Source of the DNA: F23-B02 sp963625655
GTDB lineage: Bacteria > Bacillota > Clostridia > Oscillospirales > Oscillospiraceae
Assembly: GCA_963625655.1 (NCBI GenBank)
Contig: CAVFTS010000006.1
Coordinates: forward strand, 1-64,000
Direction of reading: 5' to 3'
Length of the DNA: 64,000 nt
In this document: one piece after another, positions 34,566-42,509 of the stretch
How the letters are laid out: the number at the start of each line of letters is the position of its first letter
How positions within the stretch are numbered: the first letter of the stretch is position 1
Position numbers and translations under genes: made by a program
Notes under the pieces: generated by a model
The model's database searches: none
Seen by the model: only the letters and a program-made list of their open reading frames with translations
Told to the model about the DNA's origin: nothing

Positions 34566-35507
34566 TTACCTCCGATGACTTTCCGTAAATTCCGTTACGA
34601 GTGTCCTGTATTTTTCGGTGTCCCGCATATAGCTTGCGGCGTGACCCGTGCCGTGGGATATGAGAAGGTACTTTTCGCTTGCGCAGGAGTCGAATATGCG
34701 CCGTGCGAGCGCTTCGGGAACGTACCTGTCACGGTCACCGCAGATGTAAACGAAGGGGATGCGGGTGTTTGCAAGGCTCCTGCAGGAGTCGTGCGACGAA
34801 AAGTCGTAGCCCGCAAGGAGCCTGTTCCACAGCTCGAAAATGCCGACGAAGGGGAATGCGGGCAAATGCACAAGCTCACCGATGAGACGGCGGAACACCT
34901 CGCCTGCCGAGGCAAAGCCGCAGTCGGCGATGATGCCGCACACCGACCCCTCCGGCAGCTTGTCGCTTGCCTGCATGACCGCCGCTGCGCCCATGCTCAT
35001 GCCGTGGAGATATATCGAGGTGTCGGGAAGAACCTTGCGCACCTTCTCGACCCAAAGGCACACGTCGTCGGAGTCAAGCGCACCGAAGCCGATGTATTTT
35101 CCCTCGCTGTCGCCGTGCGCACGCATATCGGGGAACACGAGGTTTGCACCCATGTCCCGGTACATTTCGCTTATCGCACAGAAGTCGTACACGGCGGCGG
35201 ACTTGTAGCCGTGAAAGCAGATGACGGTAACGTCGGAGCTTCCACGGCGCAGCTTCGCCGAAAGACGCAGCCCGTCGCCTGAGGTGATGTGCAGCGTCTC
35301 GGTCTCCATGTCGTTAAACGCCTTGAACTTGGGGATGTTGTACGCCCAAAGCTCCTCGCCCGTGGGGGCAAGCATGGGGGATACGACACCGCCCTTGTGC
35401 GGTGGCTTCAGACTCACGCCACGACGTATGAGGGCAAGCTCAAATATAAGCCCCGACAGAAAAACAAGGAGCAGCAAAACTCCCAAAATTATCAGCACCG
35501 CAGTCAT
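34566..35507 (-). CDS. Membrane-anchored alpha/beta hydrolase
   Basis: 313 residues. An N-terminal membrane segment (about 3-22, AVLIILGVLLLLVFLSGLIF) anchors an alpha/beta hydrolase with LHGMSMGAAAVM (nucleophile elbow G-x-S-x-G), CGDRDRYVP (acid) and SHGTGHA (His). Similar to the BAAT/YqkD-like hydrolases of Clostridia; substrate unknown. ATG at 35507 follows GGAGG; an in-frame extension upstream lacks a site. Confidence 0.88.
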   Translation of the reverse strand: MTAVLIILGVLLLLVFLSGLIFELALIRRGVSLKPPHKGGVVSPMLAPTGEELWAYNIPKFKAFNDMETETLHITSGDGLRLSAKLRRGSSDVTVICFHGYKSAAVYDFCAISEMYRDMGANLVFPDMRAHGDSEGKYIGFGALDSDDVCLWVEKVRKVLPDTSIYLHGMSMGAAAVMQASDKLPEGSVCGIIADCGFASAGEVFRRLIGELVHLPAFPFVGIFELWNRLLAGYDFSSHDSCRSLANTRIPFVYICGDRDRYVPEALARRIFDSCASEKYLLISHGTGHAASYMRDTEKYRTLVTEFTESHRR

Positions 35508-35695
35508 ACATACACCTCCGTGATGCCGTATGGACAAATTATAATACAGCTTCACGAAAAATGGAACAGTTTTTTACACCGACGGGAGCAGTCGTTTAAG
35601 GGAGCTGCGCTTTTGCAAACTTAATCCCCGGCGGCTCTTGAAGCGTGGGGACTTATCCGTTATAATAAAAATAATTTTTCGATTCAGGGTATTTT

Positions 35696-38227
35696 ATGAA
35701 AAGGATAGTAATGAGCGTCCTTGCACATGTGGACGCAGGAAAAACGACCCTCTCGGAAGCCATGCTCTACACCTGCGGCAGTATACGAACCCTCGGCAGG
35801 GTGGATCACAAAAGCAGCTTCCTTGACACGGGCGACATAGAGCGGAGCCGTGGAATAACGGTGTTCTCCAAAACCGCAATGCTTGAGCACGGGGAGCTGT
35901 CCCTGTGCCTGCTCGACACGCCGGGACACGTCGATTTCTCCCCGGAGGCGGAGCGCTGCCTTTCCGTGTCGGACTGCGCCCTGCTCGTCATCTCCGGCTC
36001 CGACGGCGTGCAGGCGCACACGGAAACGCTGTGGCGGCTGCTTAAAAAACGGGGAGTGCCGTGCTTTGTCTTCGTCACGAAAATCGACCTTGCGACAGCT
36101 GACCCCGACGGCGTTATGGCAGACCTGCGGCGCCGCTTCGGCGACGGCTTCCTCGACTTTAACGAGCGCCCGACGGACGAGGCGCTTGCCCTGTGTGACG
36201 AGGAGCTTTTGGACCGCTACATGGAGACGGGAGCCGTCACCGACGGTGAGATTGCTGCGCTCATTCAAAGAAGAAAGCTTTTCCCCGTGCTGTTCGGGTC
36301 GGGGCTGAAGCTCATTAACATAGACAGGCTTATGGAGCTGCTCAGGCTCTACACGGTGCAGCCGGATTACGGCCCCGACTTCGGCGCAAGGGTAATTAAG
36401 ATACTGCGTGACCCGAAGGGCAGCCGACTGACGCTCTTAAAGATTACGGGAGGAAAGCTCTCCCTGCGGGACACGCTGAGGTACGCCGACGCATCATACG
36501 ATGTGCATGAGGAAAAGGTGACGGAGCTTCGCATATACTCCGGCGCAAAGTACGAAAACACGGACTGCGTTTTGCCGGGCGGCGTCTGTGCGGTGAAGGG
36601 ATTGTCGGCAAGCTTCTCCGGGCAGGGTCTCGGCTTTGAGGCGGACGCTCCGTCGCCGGAGCTTGAGCCGGTCATGGAGTATGCCGTGCGTCTTTCGGAC
36701 GGCACCGACCCCGTGACGGCGCTCGAAAAGCTCAGAACGCTTGAGGACGAGGAGCCGTCGCTGCATCTCGTGTGGAAGCCGCAGACGAAGGAGATCGGCA
36801 TACGGCTCATGGGCAAAATGCAGACCGAGGTCATAGCGGCCGAGGCAAAGCAGCGCTTTGACCTCGACATAAGCATAGACAGGGGCAGCGTCATGTACCG
36901 AGAGACGATCCTTGCCCCCGTCACGGGTGCGGGGCACTTCGAGCCGCTGCGGCATTACGCCGAGGTGCATCTTGAGCTGTCGCCGCTGCCCGTCGGCGAG
37001 GGACTTGAATTTACGACACGCTGCGCCGAGGATGCGCTTGACCGCAATTGGCAGCGGCTCATACTGTCGCAGCTTGCGGAAAGCGAGCTTGTCGGCGTGC
37101 TGACGGGGTCGCCGATAACGGATATGCGCATAAGTCTCATCGCCGGCAGAGCGCATTTAAAGCACACCGAGGGCGGCGATTTTCGGGAGGCGGGGCGCCG
37201 TGCCCTGCGTCAGGCACTTATGAAGTCGCAGTCTCGTCTGCTTGAGCCGTGGTACGATTTTCGGCTCGAAGTGCCGTCGGAGTGCATAGGCCGTGCGATA
37301 GGCGATCTGCGTGACATGAGCGTAGACTTTGAGTCCGAGGTCGAGGAGGAAAACGTCTCCGTCATATCGGGCGCATGCCCCGTGTCGGAAATGTCCGACT
37401 ACGCAGGTGAGCTTGCTTCCTACACCGGGGGCAGGGGCAGACTGACGCTCAAGGTGAAGGGATACCTCCCGTGCCACAACGAAAGAGAGATCATCGAGCG
37501 CATCGGCTACGACCCCGCCTCCGACCCTGCGAACACAGCAGACTCCGTTTTCTGCTCCCACGGTGCGGGCAGAACGGTGAGCTGGGAGCTTGCCGACGAG
37601 TATATGCACATCGATACGGGCACAGGCGGAGAGACCGCAGCGCCGGAGCCGAGACTGCGGCGGTACGGCATCGACGACCGGGAGCTTGAGGCGATACTTG
37701 AGCGGGAGTTCGGGCCGATACGCCGCCGAGAGTACGGCACGGTGCGCACCGACACCCGACGTGACGAGGGCTTTGTCCCGTCACCCAAGGACGAGCGGCT
37801 CATAATCGACGGCTACAACCTCATTTTCGGTTGGGACGAATTAAGCGAGCTTGCAAAGACCGACCTCGGACTTGCAAGGGAGCGCCTCATCGACAGACTT
37901 TGCAGCTATGCGGCGTTCAGAAACTGCGAGCCGGTGCTGGTGTTTGACGGCTACAAGGTCAAGGGCGGCGAGGGCGAACGTGAGCGGGTCGGCAGGCTTC
38001 GCATAGCCTACACCAAGGAAAACGAGACGGCGGATATGTACATCGAAAAGCTTGCCGACGAGATAGGCGCAAACATGGCGGTCAAGGTCGTCACGAACGA
38101 TTCGCTCATCCGCCTGTCGGCGCTGCGCTCCGGCGTACTGCGTATGCCGGTAAAGGAATTTGTAAACGAGCTTCTGTTTGCGGAAGAACGCATGGCGGGG
38201 TACGGAAATGGAAAGACCCGAAATTGA
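35696..38227 (+). CDS. Fusion: TetM/EF-G-like translation GTPase + NYN (YacP-like) domain
   Basis: 843 residues. Residues 1-660 follow the EF-G/TetM layout: AHVDAGKTTL (G1), RSRGITVF-type switch I (ERSRGITVF), DTPGH (G3), TKID (G4), then domains III-V. Residues about 702-835 form a NYN/YacP ribonuclease-like domain (LIIDGYNLIFGW, VFDGYKVKG, ETADMYIEKLADEIG, VTNDS) with the acidic residues of PIN-type nucleases. A GTPase that meets the ribosome joined to an RNase suggests ribosome-linked RNA cleavage or rescue. Classic tetracycline resistance is not implied. Confidence 0.85.
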   Translation: MKRIVMSVLAHVDAGKTTLSEAMLYTCGSIRTLGRVDHKSSFLDTGDIERSRGITVFSKTAMLEHGELSLCLLDTPGHVDFSPEAERCLSVSDCALLVISGSDGVQAHTETLWRLLKKRGVPCFVFVTKIDLATADPDGVMADLRRRFGDGFLDFNERPTDEALALCDEELLDRYMETGAVTDGEIAALIQRRKLFPVLFGSGLKLINIDRLMELLRLYTVQPDYGPDFGARVIKILRDPKGSRLTLLKITGGKLSLRDTLRYADASYDVHEEKVTELRIYSGAKYENTDCVLPGGVCAVKGLSASFSGQGLGFEADAPSPELEPVMEYAVRLSDGTDPVTALEKLRTLEDEEPSLHLVWKPQTKEIGIRLMGKMQTEVIAAEAKQRFDLDISIDRGSVMYRETILAPVTGAGHFEPLRHYAEVHLELSPLPVGEGLEFTTRCAEDALDRNWQRLILSQLAESELVGVLTGSPITDMRISLIAGRAHLKHTEGGDFREAGRRALRQALMKSQSRLLEPWYDFRLEVPSECIGRAIGDLRDMSVDFESEVEEENVSVISGACPVSEMSDYAGELASYTGGRGRLTLKVKGYLPCHNEREIIERIGYDPASDPANTADSVFCSHGAGRTVSWELADEYMHIDTGTGGETAAPEPRLRRYGIDDRELEAILEREFGPIRRREYGTVRTDTRRDEGFVPSPKDERLIIDGYNLIFGWDELSELAKTDLGLARERLIDRLCSYAAFRNCEPVLVFDGYKVKGGEGERERVGRLRIAYTKENETADMYIEKLADEIGANMAVKVVTNDSLIRLSALRSGVLRMPVKEFVNELLFAEERMAGYGNGKTRN

Positions 38228-38957
38228 ACTGTTAAAAAGAGCAGGTGAGCTGCAAGGCCGAAGCGAGAAAACGGGACGCATAACGGCGACCGTGTTTCTC
38301 ACTCCGGCGGAGCAGTATGCGATAGAAAAGCAGGAGGAGGCGGCGGGACGCACACCGCTGTTTTACGGCGGCACCGAGGGCTGCGAAAGGCGGCTTTGCT
38401 TCTTCGTACCGGAGTATCTGGACGAGGAGCCGGAGTACGGTGACTTCATTGCGGCGCTTTCCGTGAAGGTCGGCTTCGGCGAGCCGGGGCATCGGGACTA
38501 TCTCGGCGCACTAATGGGTCTCGGCATAAAGCGTGAGTGGATCGGCGACATTCGCATCAAGGACGGCACGGCGACGGTGTTCGTGCTGCCGTCGGTACTG
38601 CGGCACATAAAGGACAGCCTCGTGAGCGTCGGCAGATACGGCGCAAAGGTCGAGGAGCTGTCGCTGAGCGAGATCCCGCCTGCGGAAATAAAACGGAAAA
38701 GCGTCTGCTTTTCCGTCAAAAGTCCGAGGCTCGATGCCGTGTGCGCAGCGCTGTTCGGTGTCTCCAGAAGCACGGCGTCGTCGGCGATAGGTGAGGGACT
38801 TGTGAGCCTCAACTACTCACCCTGCTTTAAGTGCGACGCTCCCGTGAAGACGGGCGACACGCTCTCGTACAGGGGTAAGGGCAAGGCAATCATCGGCGAT
38901 CCCGGCGGCAGGAGCCGCAAGGACAGGCTTTTTGTGAATGCCGAGATCTACGAATGA
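38208..38957 (+). CDS. YlmH-like S4-domain RNA-binding protein
   Basis: 249 residues. N-terminal YlmH region (RITATVFLTPAEQYAIEKQ, GHRDYLGALMGLGIKREWIGDI) and C-terminal S4 domain (RLDAVCAALFGVSRSTASSAIGEGLVSLNYSP). YlmH binds stalled 50S-peptidyl-tRNA complexes in ribosome quality control. ATG at 38208 overlaps the end of the GTPase-NYN gene by 20 bp, so the two are coupled; the pairing supports a ribosome-rescue role for both (inference). Confidence 0.9.
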   Translation: MERPEIELLKRAGELQGRSEKTGRITATVFLTPAEQYAIEKQEEAAGRTPLFYGGTEGCERRLCFFVPEYLDEEPEYGDFIAALSVKVGFGEPGHRDYLGALMGLGIKREWIGDIRIKDGTATVFVLPSVLRHIKDSLVSVGRYGAKVEELSLSEIPPAEIKRKSVCFSVKSPRLDAVCAALFGVSRSTASSAIGEGLVSLNYSPCFKCDAPVKTGDTLSYRGKGKAIIGDPGGRSRKDRLFVNAEIYE

Positions 38958-38980
38958 ATAATTTGAAGGCTGATTTTTCA

Positions 38981-39017
38981 TGCGGCGTCCGACGGAATTT
39001 CGGACGCCGCATTTTTG
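38981..39017 (+). terminator. Terminator after the ylmH-like gene
   Basis: TGCGGCGTCCG, loop, CGGACGCCGCA followed by TTTTTG. Confidence 0.85.
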
Positions 39018-39104
39018 ACTCCGAAATTAACGAAATTTTTATGCGCCCGTTTAGACGCACGCCGAAAAGCAGTGCGTGCTTGAGGGAAGGAAGGCAGCAG
39101 AGCC

Positions 39105-39233
39105 TTGCAAAAATGCAAGATTCGCTTGCGCAATTATGCATTTTTGCAAAAACGACTGCATTTAAAAAAGCCCGTTCTTGCAGATTTCGAAGGCCGCAAT
39201 ATTCATTTTCGGCGAAAAATGAATATTGCAGCT
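39105..39233. repeat. Dyad-rich non-coding stretch
   Basis: Within the 455-bp gap 38958-39412 there is GCAAAAATGCA with its complement TGCATTTTTGC about 30 bp on, then GCAATATTCATTTT, a 5-bp loop and AAAATGAATATTGC. No coding potential seen. They may be end hairpins, a small RNA or degraded repeats. Confidence 0.45.
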
Positions 39234-39298
39234 CCTTGCGATTCATAATTCATTTTTCCGTCAAAGACCGCCGCAAAAAAGCTGCAAGCGGCGTTTTG

Positions 39299-39338
39299 TT
39301 GTGCAACTTGCACAATCGCCCTTGTGCCGATTGCACAA
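39299..39338 (+). promoter_or_regulatory. Tandem TTGTGC-N5-GCACAA dyads
   Basis: TTGTGC-AACTT-GCACAA (39299-39315) and TTGTGC-CGATT-GCACAA (39322-39338), centres 23 bp apart (about two helical turns), end 7 bp before the -35 box at 39346. The spacing suggests cooperative binding of a dimeric regulator to one face of DNA. Confidence 0.65.
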
Positions 39339-39345
39339 AATGCAC

Positions 39346-39373
39346 TTGATTTTTTACAACAAAGCGCTATACT
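39346..39373 (+). promoter_or_regulatory. Promoter of the 28-residue peptide gene
   Basis: TTGATT (39346-39351), 16-bp spacer, TATACT (39368-39373). Confidence 0.7.
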
Positions 39374-39412
39374 CAAAGCATCAGGGCAAGGTCCCAAAAA
39401 TGAAAGGAGAAC

Positions 39413-39499
39413 ATGAATATGTTAGCAACGATCGGCGCTTTCGGTGCACTCTACTTTTCCTGCATGGTCGCTATGACCGTAAAGGGACTCAAGGCCTGA
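39413..39499 (+). CDS. 28-residue hydrophobic peptide
   Basis: Translation begins MNMLATIGAFGALYFSCMVA and ends in MTVKGLKA: one membrane span with a basic C-terminal tail. AAAGGAG lies six bases before the ATG; a second ATG is two codons in. It has its own promoter (39346), tandem dyads upstream and a strong terminator 20 bp after the stop, so it looks like a real one-gene transcription unit. No family recognised; size and shape fit a small membrane regulator, a subunit such as CydX/KdpF type, or a type I toxin. Confidence 0.7.
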   Translation: MNMLATIGAFGALYFSCMVAMTVKGLKA

Positions 39500-39517
39500 T
39501 TCCGAAAAGAATATAAC

Positions 39518-39548
39518 GAAACGGGACTGCAGCGCAGCCCCGTTTTTC
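39518..39548. terminator. Terminator after the small peptide gene
   Basis: AAACGGG(A)CTGC, AG, GCAG(CC)CCGTTTTT; the A-tract on the left lets it also serve the minus-strand gene at 39553. Confidence 0.75.
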
Positions 39549-39552
39549 ATTT

Positions 39553-39735
39553 TCACGGTATGAATCTTATCGCCATGCTTTCCTTTGTCTTGCGCACAAA
39601 GCGCAGCTCCGGCATCGGCACTGGGGCGCTTTGCACGGGTGCCGCATCGCTTGCGGGCTCCGATACACGGCTCCAGACCTCTGCAAATTTCTCGTTGTCG
39701 AATACGGTGTCAGTCAAATCAATCACCCGCCGCAT
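39553..39735 (-). CDS. Possible small hypothetical protein
   Basis: 60 residues starting MRRVIDLTDTVFDNEKFAEV, rich in Asp/Glu/Val with a Pro/Ala stretch and a basic C terminus, more protein-like than its antisense. No good ribosome binding site precedes the ATG (AAGAAAAAGCATATA). It would use the bidirectional terminator at 39518-39548. Low certainty. Confidence 0.4.
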   Translation of the reverse strand: MRRVIDLTDTVFDNEKFAEVWSRVSEPASDAAPVQSAPVPMPELRFVRKTKESMAIRFIP

Positions 39736-39796
39736 TATATGCTTTTTCTTGCAATGCGGTGAGAAATATGCGATAATCCCAAGAGAGGTGAATGCA

Positions 39797-40528
39797 ATGC
39801 CCAGATTCTTTATGCTCGGAACGAACCTGTCCGGCGGCAAAGCCATGATATACGGCAGGGATGCCGAACACATCCGTGTACTCAGACTGCGCCCCGGCGA
39901 AAGCCTGACCGTGTGCGACGGCATGGGAACGGACTATAAGTGCCGTCTCGTGCGTTCGGACAGGGACGAGGCGGAGGCGGAGGTCATCGAGGTGGTGCCG
40001 TGCAAAGCGGAGCCGAGAGTGAAAACGAAGGTGATCTGCGGTTTGCCCAAGGGCGACAAGACGGATTTTATCATACAAAAAGCGGTCGAGGCGGGAGCCT
40101 GCGAGATCATGTTTACCGTCAGCGAAAGATGCATAGTTAAGCCTGAGCAGGCGGAGAAAAAGCTTGAACGCTGGAACCGCATCTCAGAGGAGGCGGCAAA
40201 GCAGTCGGGACGTGGGATCATCCCGCAGGTGAGCCTGCTTCATGGCTTTGCCGATGCGCTCGACGCCGCAAAAAAGTGCGAGCTTGCGCTTTTCATGTAC
40301 GAGACGGGCGAGAGAGAGAGCCTATCGGACGCTCTCTCGGAGGCGAAAAACGTCACGACGGCGGCGATCATAACCGGCCCCGAAGGCGGCTTTGAAAAGT
40401 ACGAGGTCGATCTTGCAAGGGCGTGCGGTATGCATATCTGCACGATGGGCAACCGCATCCTGCGCTGCGAAACGGCGCCGATAGTCGCACTGTCCGCACT
40501 GATGTTCGCAAGCGGCGATCTTGAGTAA
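39797..40528 (+). CDS. rsmE: 16S rRNA (uracil-1498-N3)-methyltransferase
   Basis: 243 residues. PUA-like N terminus (EHIRVLRLRPGESLTVCDG) and SPOUT knot with KGDKTDFIIQKAVEAGA, TGPEGGFEKYEVDLA and MGNRILRCETAPIVALS, all diagnostic of RsmE. ATG at 39797 follows GAGAGG at eight bases; the in-frame extension upstream is non-coding. Followed by a strong terminator. Confidence 0.96.
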   Translation: MPRFFMLGTNLSGGKAMIYGRDAEHIRVLRLRPGESLTVCDGMGTDYKCRLVRSDRDEAEAEVIEVVPCKAEPRVKTKVICGLPKGDKTDFIIQKAVEAGACEIMFTVSERCIVKPEQAEKKLERWNRISEEAAKQSGRGIIPQVSLLHGFADALDAAKKCELALFMYETGERESLSDALSEAKNVTTAAIITGPEGGFEKYEVDLARACGMHICTMGNRILRCETAPIVALSALMFASGDLE

Positions 40529-40682
40529 AGCCGAAGGAGAAAGCAAAGGCAGCCGCCGTCCTCTGTCTTGCGCCTAAGGCATCTGCGTATTGATGAAGCG
40601 TTGTCCGCCGCAATTCACTTATGTACAGCATAAAAAGTGCGGGGAAATAAAACATCAGCAGGATATATCTTCGATAAAAACG

Positions 40683-40726
40683 AAAAATCCGAACGCATTT
40701 CCGATGGGAAATGCGTTCGGATTTTT
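40683..40726 (+). terminator. Strong terminator downstream of rsmE
   Basis: AAAATCCGAACGCATTTCC, GAT, GGAAATGCGTTCGGATTTTT: 19-bp perfect stem, bidirectional tracts. 40529-40682 holds no supported gene. Confidence 0.9.
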
Positions 40727-40755
40727 GGCTCTACCCCAACTATTGACATAGAGCC
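40727..40755 (-). mobile_element. Solo ISL3 end
   Basis: On the minus strand it reads GGCTCTATGTCAATAGTTGG then GGTAGAGCC, identical over 28 bp to the left end of the element at 32468-32495. No transposase remains. Most likely a deletion footprint, or a minimal palindromic derivative because GGCTCTA also begins the other side. Confidence 0.7.
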
Positions 40756-40778
40756 TTATCAAATGCGTGGCTTGGGCG

Positions 40779-40827
40779 GAAAAATACCGAGAACAGCTTA
40801 TTTATGCTACTCTCGGTATCTTTTTAT
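40779..40827. terminator. Terminator at the end of the nickel/Fe-S operon
   Basis: ATACCGAGA ... TCTCGGTAT with inner AGC/GCT pairing; T-tracts on both strands (ATTTTTCC on minus, CTTTTTATAT on plus). It would end the minus-strand mrp operon. 40828-40951 shows nothing else. Confidence 0.7.
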
Positions 40828-40951
40828 ATATGCTCTGACAACATTACCGCACCGATAATCGATCCGTACGTTCGATTCATCTTATTTGATCGGGTATTGC
40901 TATGAAAAACGCTTACTTCGGTAAATACCGCCTGTGCAGTTGACATACGTA

Positions 40952-41779
40952 TTATTTGAGCACGGTGTCAGCCAGTGCTGCAACATAATCACAGTCAATA
41001 TCCTCGACTCTGCCTTCGTCCACGAGCTTTGCTGCGTCGGGATTGACGGGCAGTCGGATGAAAGCGTCTATGCCGTATATTGCAGCGAGCTTCCGCACCT
41101 TGCTTTCACCGAATATTTCATGTATCTTGCCGCAGTCGGGGCAAATGAAATAAGACATATTTTCCACCAGAGAAAGTACCGGCACCTTCATCATGCGTGC
41201 CATCTTGACTGCTTTCTCAACTATCATACCTACAAGGTCTTGCGGAGAACTGACTATAACGATGCCATCAAGCGGCAGCCCCTGAAGAACCGTGAGCGGA
41301 ACATCACCGGTCCCCGGCGGGAGATCGATAAACATATAATCCACGCCGTCCCACATGACCTCGCTCCAGAACTGCGCAACAACACCGGCGATTATGGGGC
41401 CGCGCCAGAGCACAGGCTCCTCGGGCTTATCCAGCAGAAGATTCATGCTGACCATTTGAATCCCACTGGGAGTGGTAACGGGAAGCATGTGATCACAAGC
41501 TGAACGCATGCGCTCCGTTATGCCGAATGCCTTGGGAATGGACGGTCCGGTCAGGTCTGCGTCAAGAATGGCGGTGCGAAAACCGCGGCGCTGTGTTTCG
41601 GCGGCAAGCAGGCTTGTGACCATTGATTTGCCCACGCCTCCCTTGCCGCTCACAACGGCAATTACTTTTTTGACCGACGCTCCGGGCATCAGCTTTTCCA
41701 TAAGGCTTTCGTCTCGGAGAAACTCGCCGTCCGCACAGCTTGACGTGCATGTCGAGCAATTGTGTGTGCACTCACTCAT
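40952..41779 (-). CDS. Mrp/NBP35-type Fe-S carrier ATPase
   Basis: 275 residues. Cys-rich N terminus (CTHNCSTCTSSC) as in Nbp35-like proteins, then a deviant Walker A (VVSGKGGVGKSMV), LDADLTGPSIP, FIDLPPGTGDVPLTV and CPDCGKIHEIFG with a CxxC that binds a bridging 4Fe-4S cluster. It delivers clusters to apo-proteins. Last gene of the eleven-gene run; it overlaps hypB by 8 bp. Confidence 0.92.
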   Translation of the reverse strand: MSECTHNCSTCTSSCADGEFLRDESLMEKLMPGASVKKVIAVVSGKGGVGKSMVTSLLAAETQRRGFRTAILDADLTGPSIPKAFGITERMRSACDHMLPVTTPSGIQMVSMNLLLDKPEEPVLWRGPIIAGVVAQFWSEVMWDGVDYMFIDLPPGTGDVPLTVLQGLPLDGIVIVSSPQDLVGMIVEKAVKMARMMKVPVLSLVENMSYFICPDCGKIHEIFGESKVRKLAAIYGIDAFIRLPVNPDAAKLVDEGRVEDIDCDYVAALADTVLK

Positions 41780-42452
41780 TTTCACCATTCCTCCATTTCT
41801 CGGTTTCTTCAAGCAACCATCCGGCAAGCGCGGGGATACCTTCACCGGTTCGTGCCGAGACGGGGAATATCTTAGCTTCGGGGTTTAATCGCAGTATGTA
41901 GCTGCGGCACGACTCCATGTCAAAGTCAAAATACGGCATGACATCGATCTTGTTTATTATCACCGCATCGCACACGGTAAACATAAGAGGGTATTTAAGC
42001 GGCTTGTCGTGCCCTTCCGGAACGGAGAGGATCATCACGTTTTTTACGGCGCCCGTATCAAATTCTGCCGGGCATACAAGATTTCCTACATTTTCAAGTA
42101 TTGCAAGATCGACCTCCGCCGTACCGAGGGCTTCAAGTCCCTGACGGGTCATATCCGCATCAAGATGGCACATGCCTCCCGTGTGAAGCTGTGCGACCTT
42201 TGCTCCGGAAGTTCCTATCGTGCGTGCGTCAACGTCAGAGTCGATATCCGCCTCCATAACGCCGATACGCAGCTTGTCTCTGAGCTTTGGGATAAGCGAC
42301 ATAAGAGTCGTGGTTTTTCCCGAGCCGGGTGACGACATTAAGTTCAGCAGAAAAGTCTTTTCCTGCCGAAGCTGCTCACGCAGGGCAGCGGCATCGGCAT
42401 CGTTATTTTCAAATATGCTCTGTTTTACCTCGAGCACCTTGAAATCATCCAT
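41772..42452 (-). CDS. hypB: Hydrogenase/nickel incorporation GTPase HypB
   Basis: 226 residues. SIMIBI-class G domain with MSSPGSGKTTTLMSLIP (G1), EADIDSDVDA, LHTGGMCHLDADM (conserved Cys/His metal site), ENVGNLVCPAEFD and NKIDVMPYFDFD. The N-terminal His-rich or CxxCGC nickel-storage extension is absent. With HypA it inserts Ni into apo-enzymes; no [NiFe] hydrogenase or hypCDEF is nearby, so the client is probably different or encoded elsewhere. Confidence 0.94.
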   Translation of the reverse strand: MDDFKVLEVKQSIFENNDADAAALREQLRQEKTFLLNLMSSPGSGKTTTLMSLIPKLRDKLRIGVMEADIDSDVDARTIGTSGAKVAQLHTGGMCHLDADMTRQGLEALGTAEVDLAILENVGNLVCPAEFDTGAVKNVMILSVPEGHDKPLKYPLMFTVCDAVIINKIDVMPYFDFDMESCRSYILRLNPEAKIFPVSARTGEGIPALAGWLLEETEKWRNGENE

Positions 42453-42470
42453 GGTAACACCTCGTCTTTC

Positions 42471-42502
42471 AAAAACTCCGGAGCGGATGATCCGCTCCGG
42501 AG
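42471..42502 (-). terminator. Intra-operon terminator between cooC-like gene and hypB
   Basis: CTCCGGAGCGGAT and its perfect complement followed on the minus strand by TTTTT. It lies in the 57-bp gap and would lower hypB-mrp expression relative to upstream genes. Confidence 0.75.
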
Positions 42503-42509
42503 CAAATTT

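Noticed and set aside
35696..38227. Tetracycline resistance gene (TetM)
   Set aside because: EF-G-like architecture is shared, but the NYN fusion and coupling to a YlmH-like gene place it in a different group.
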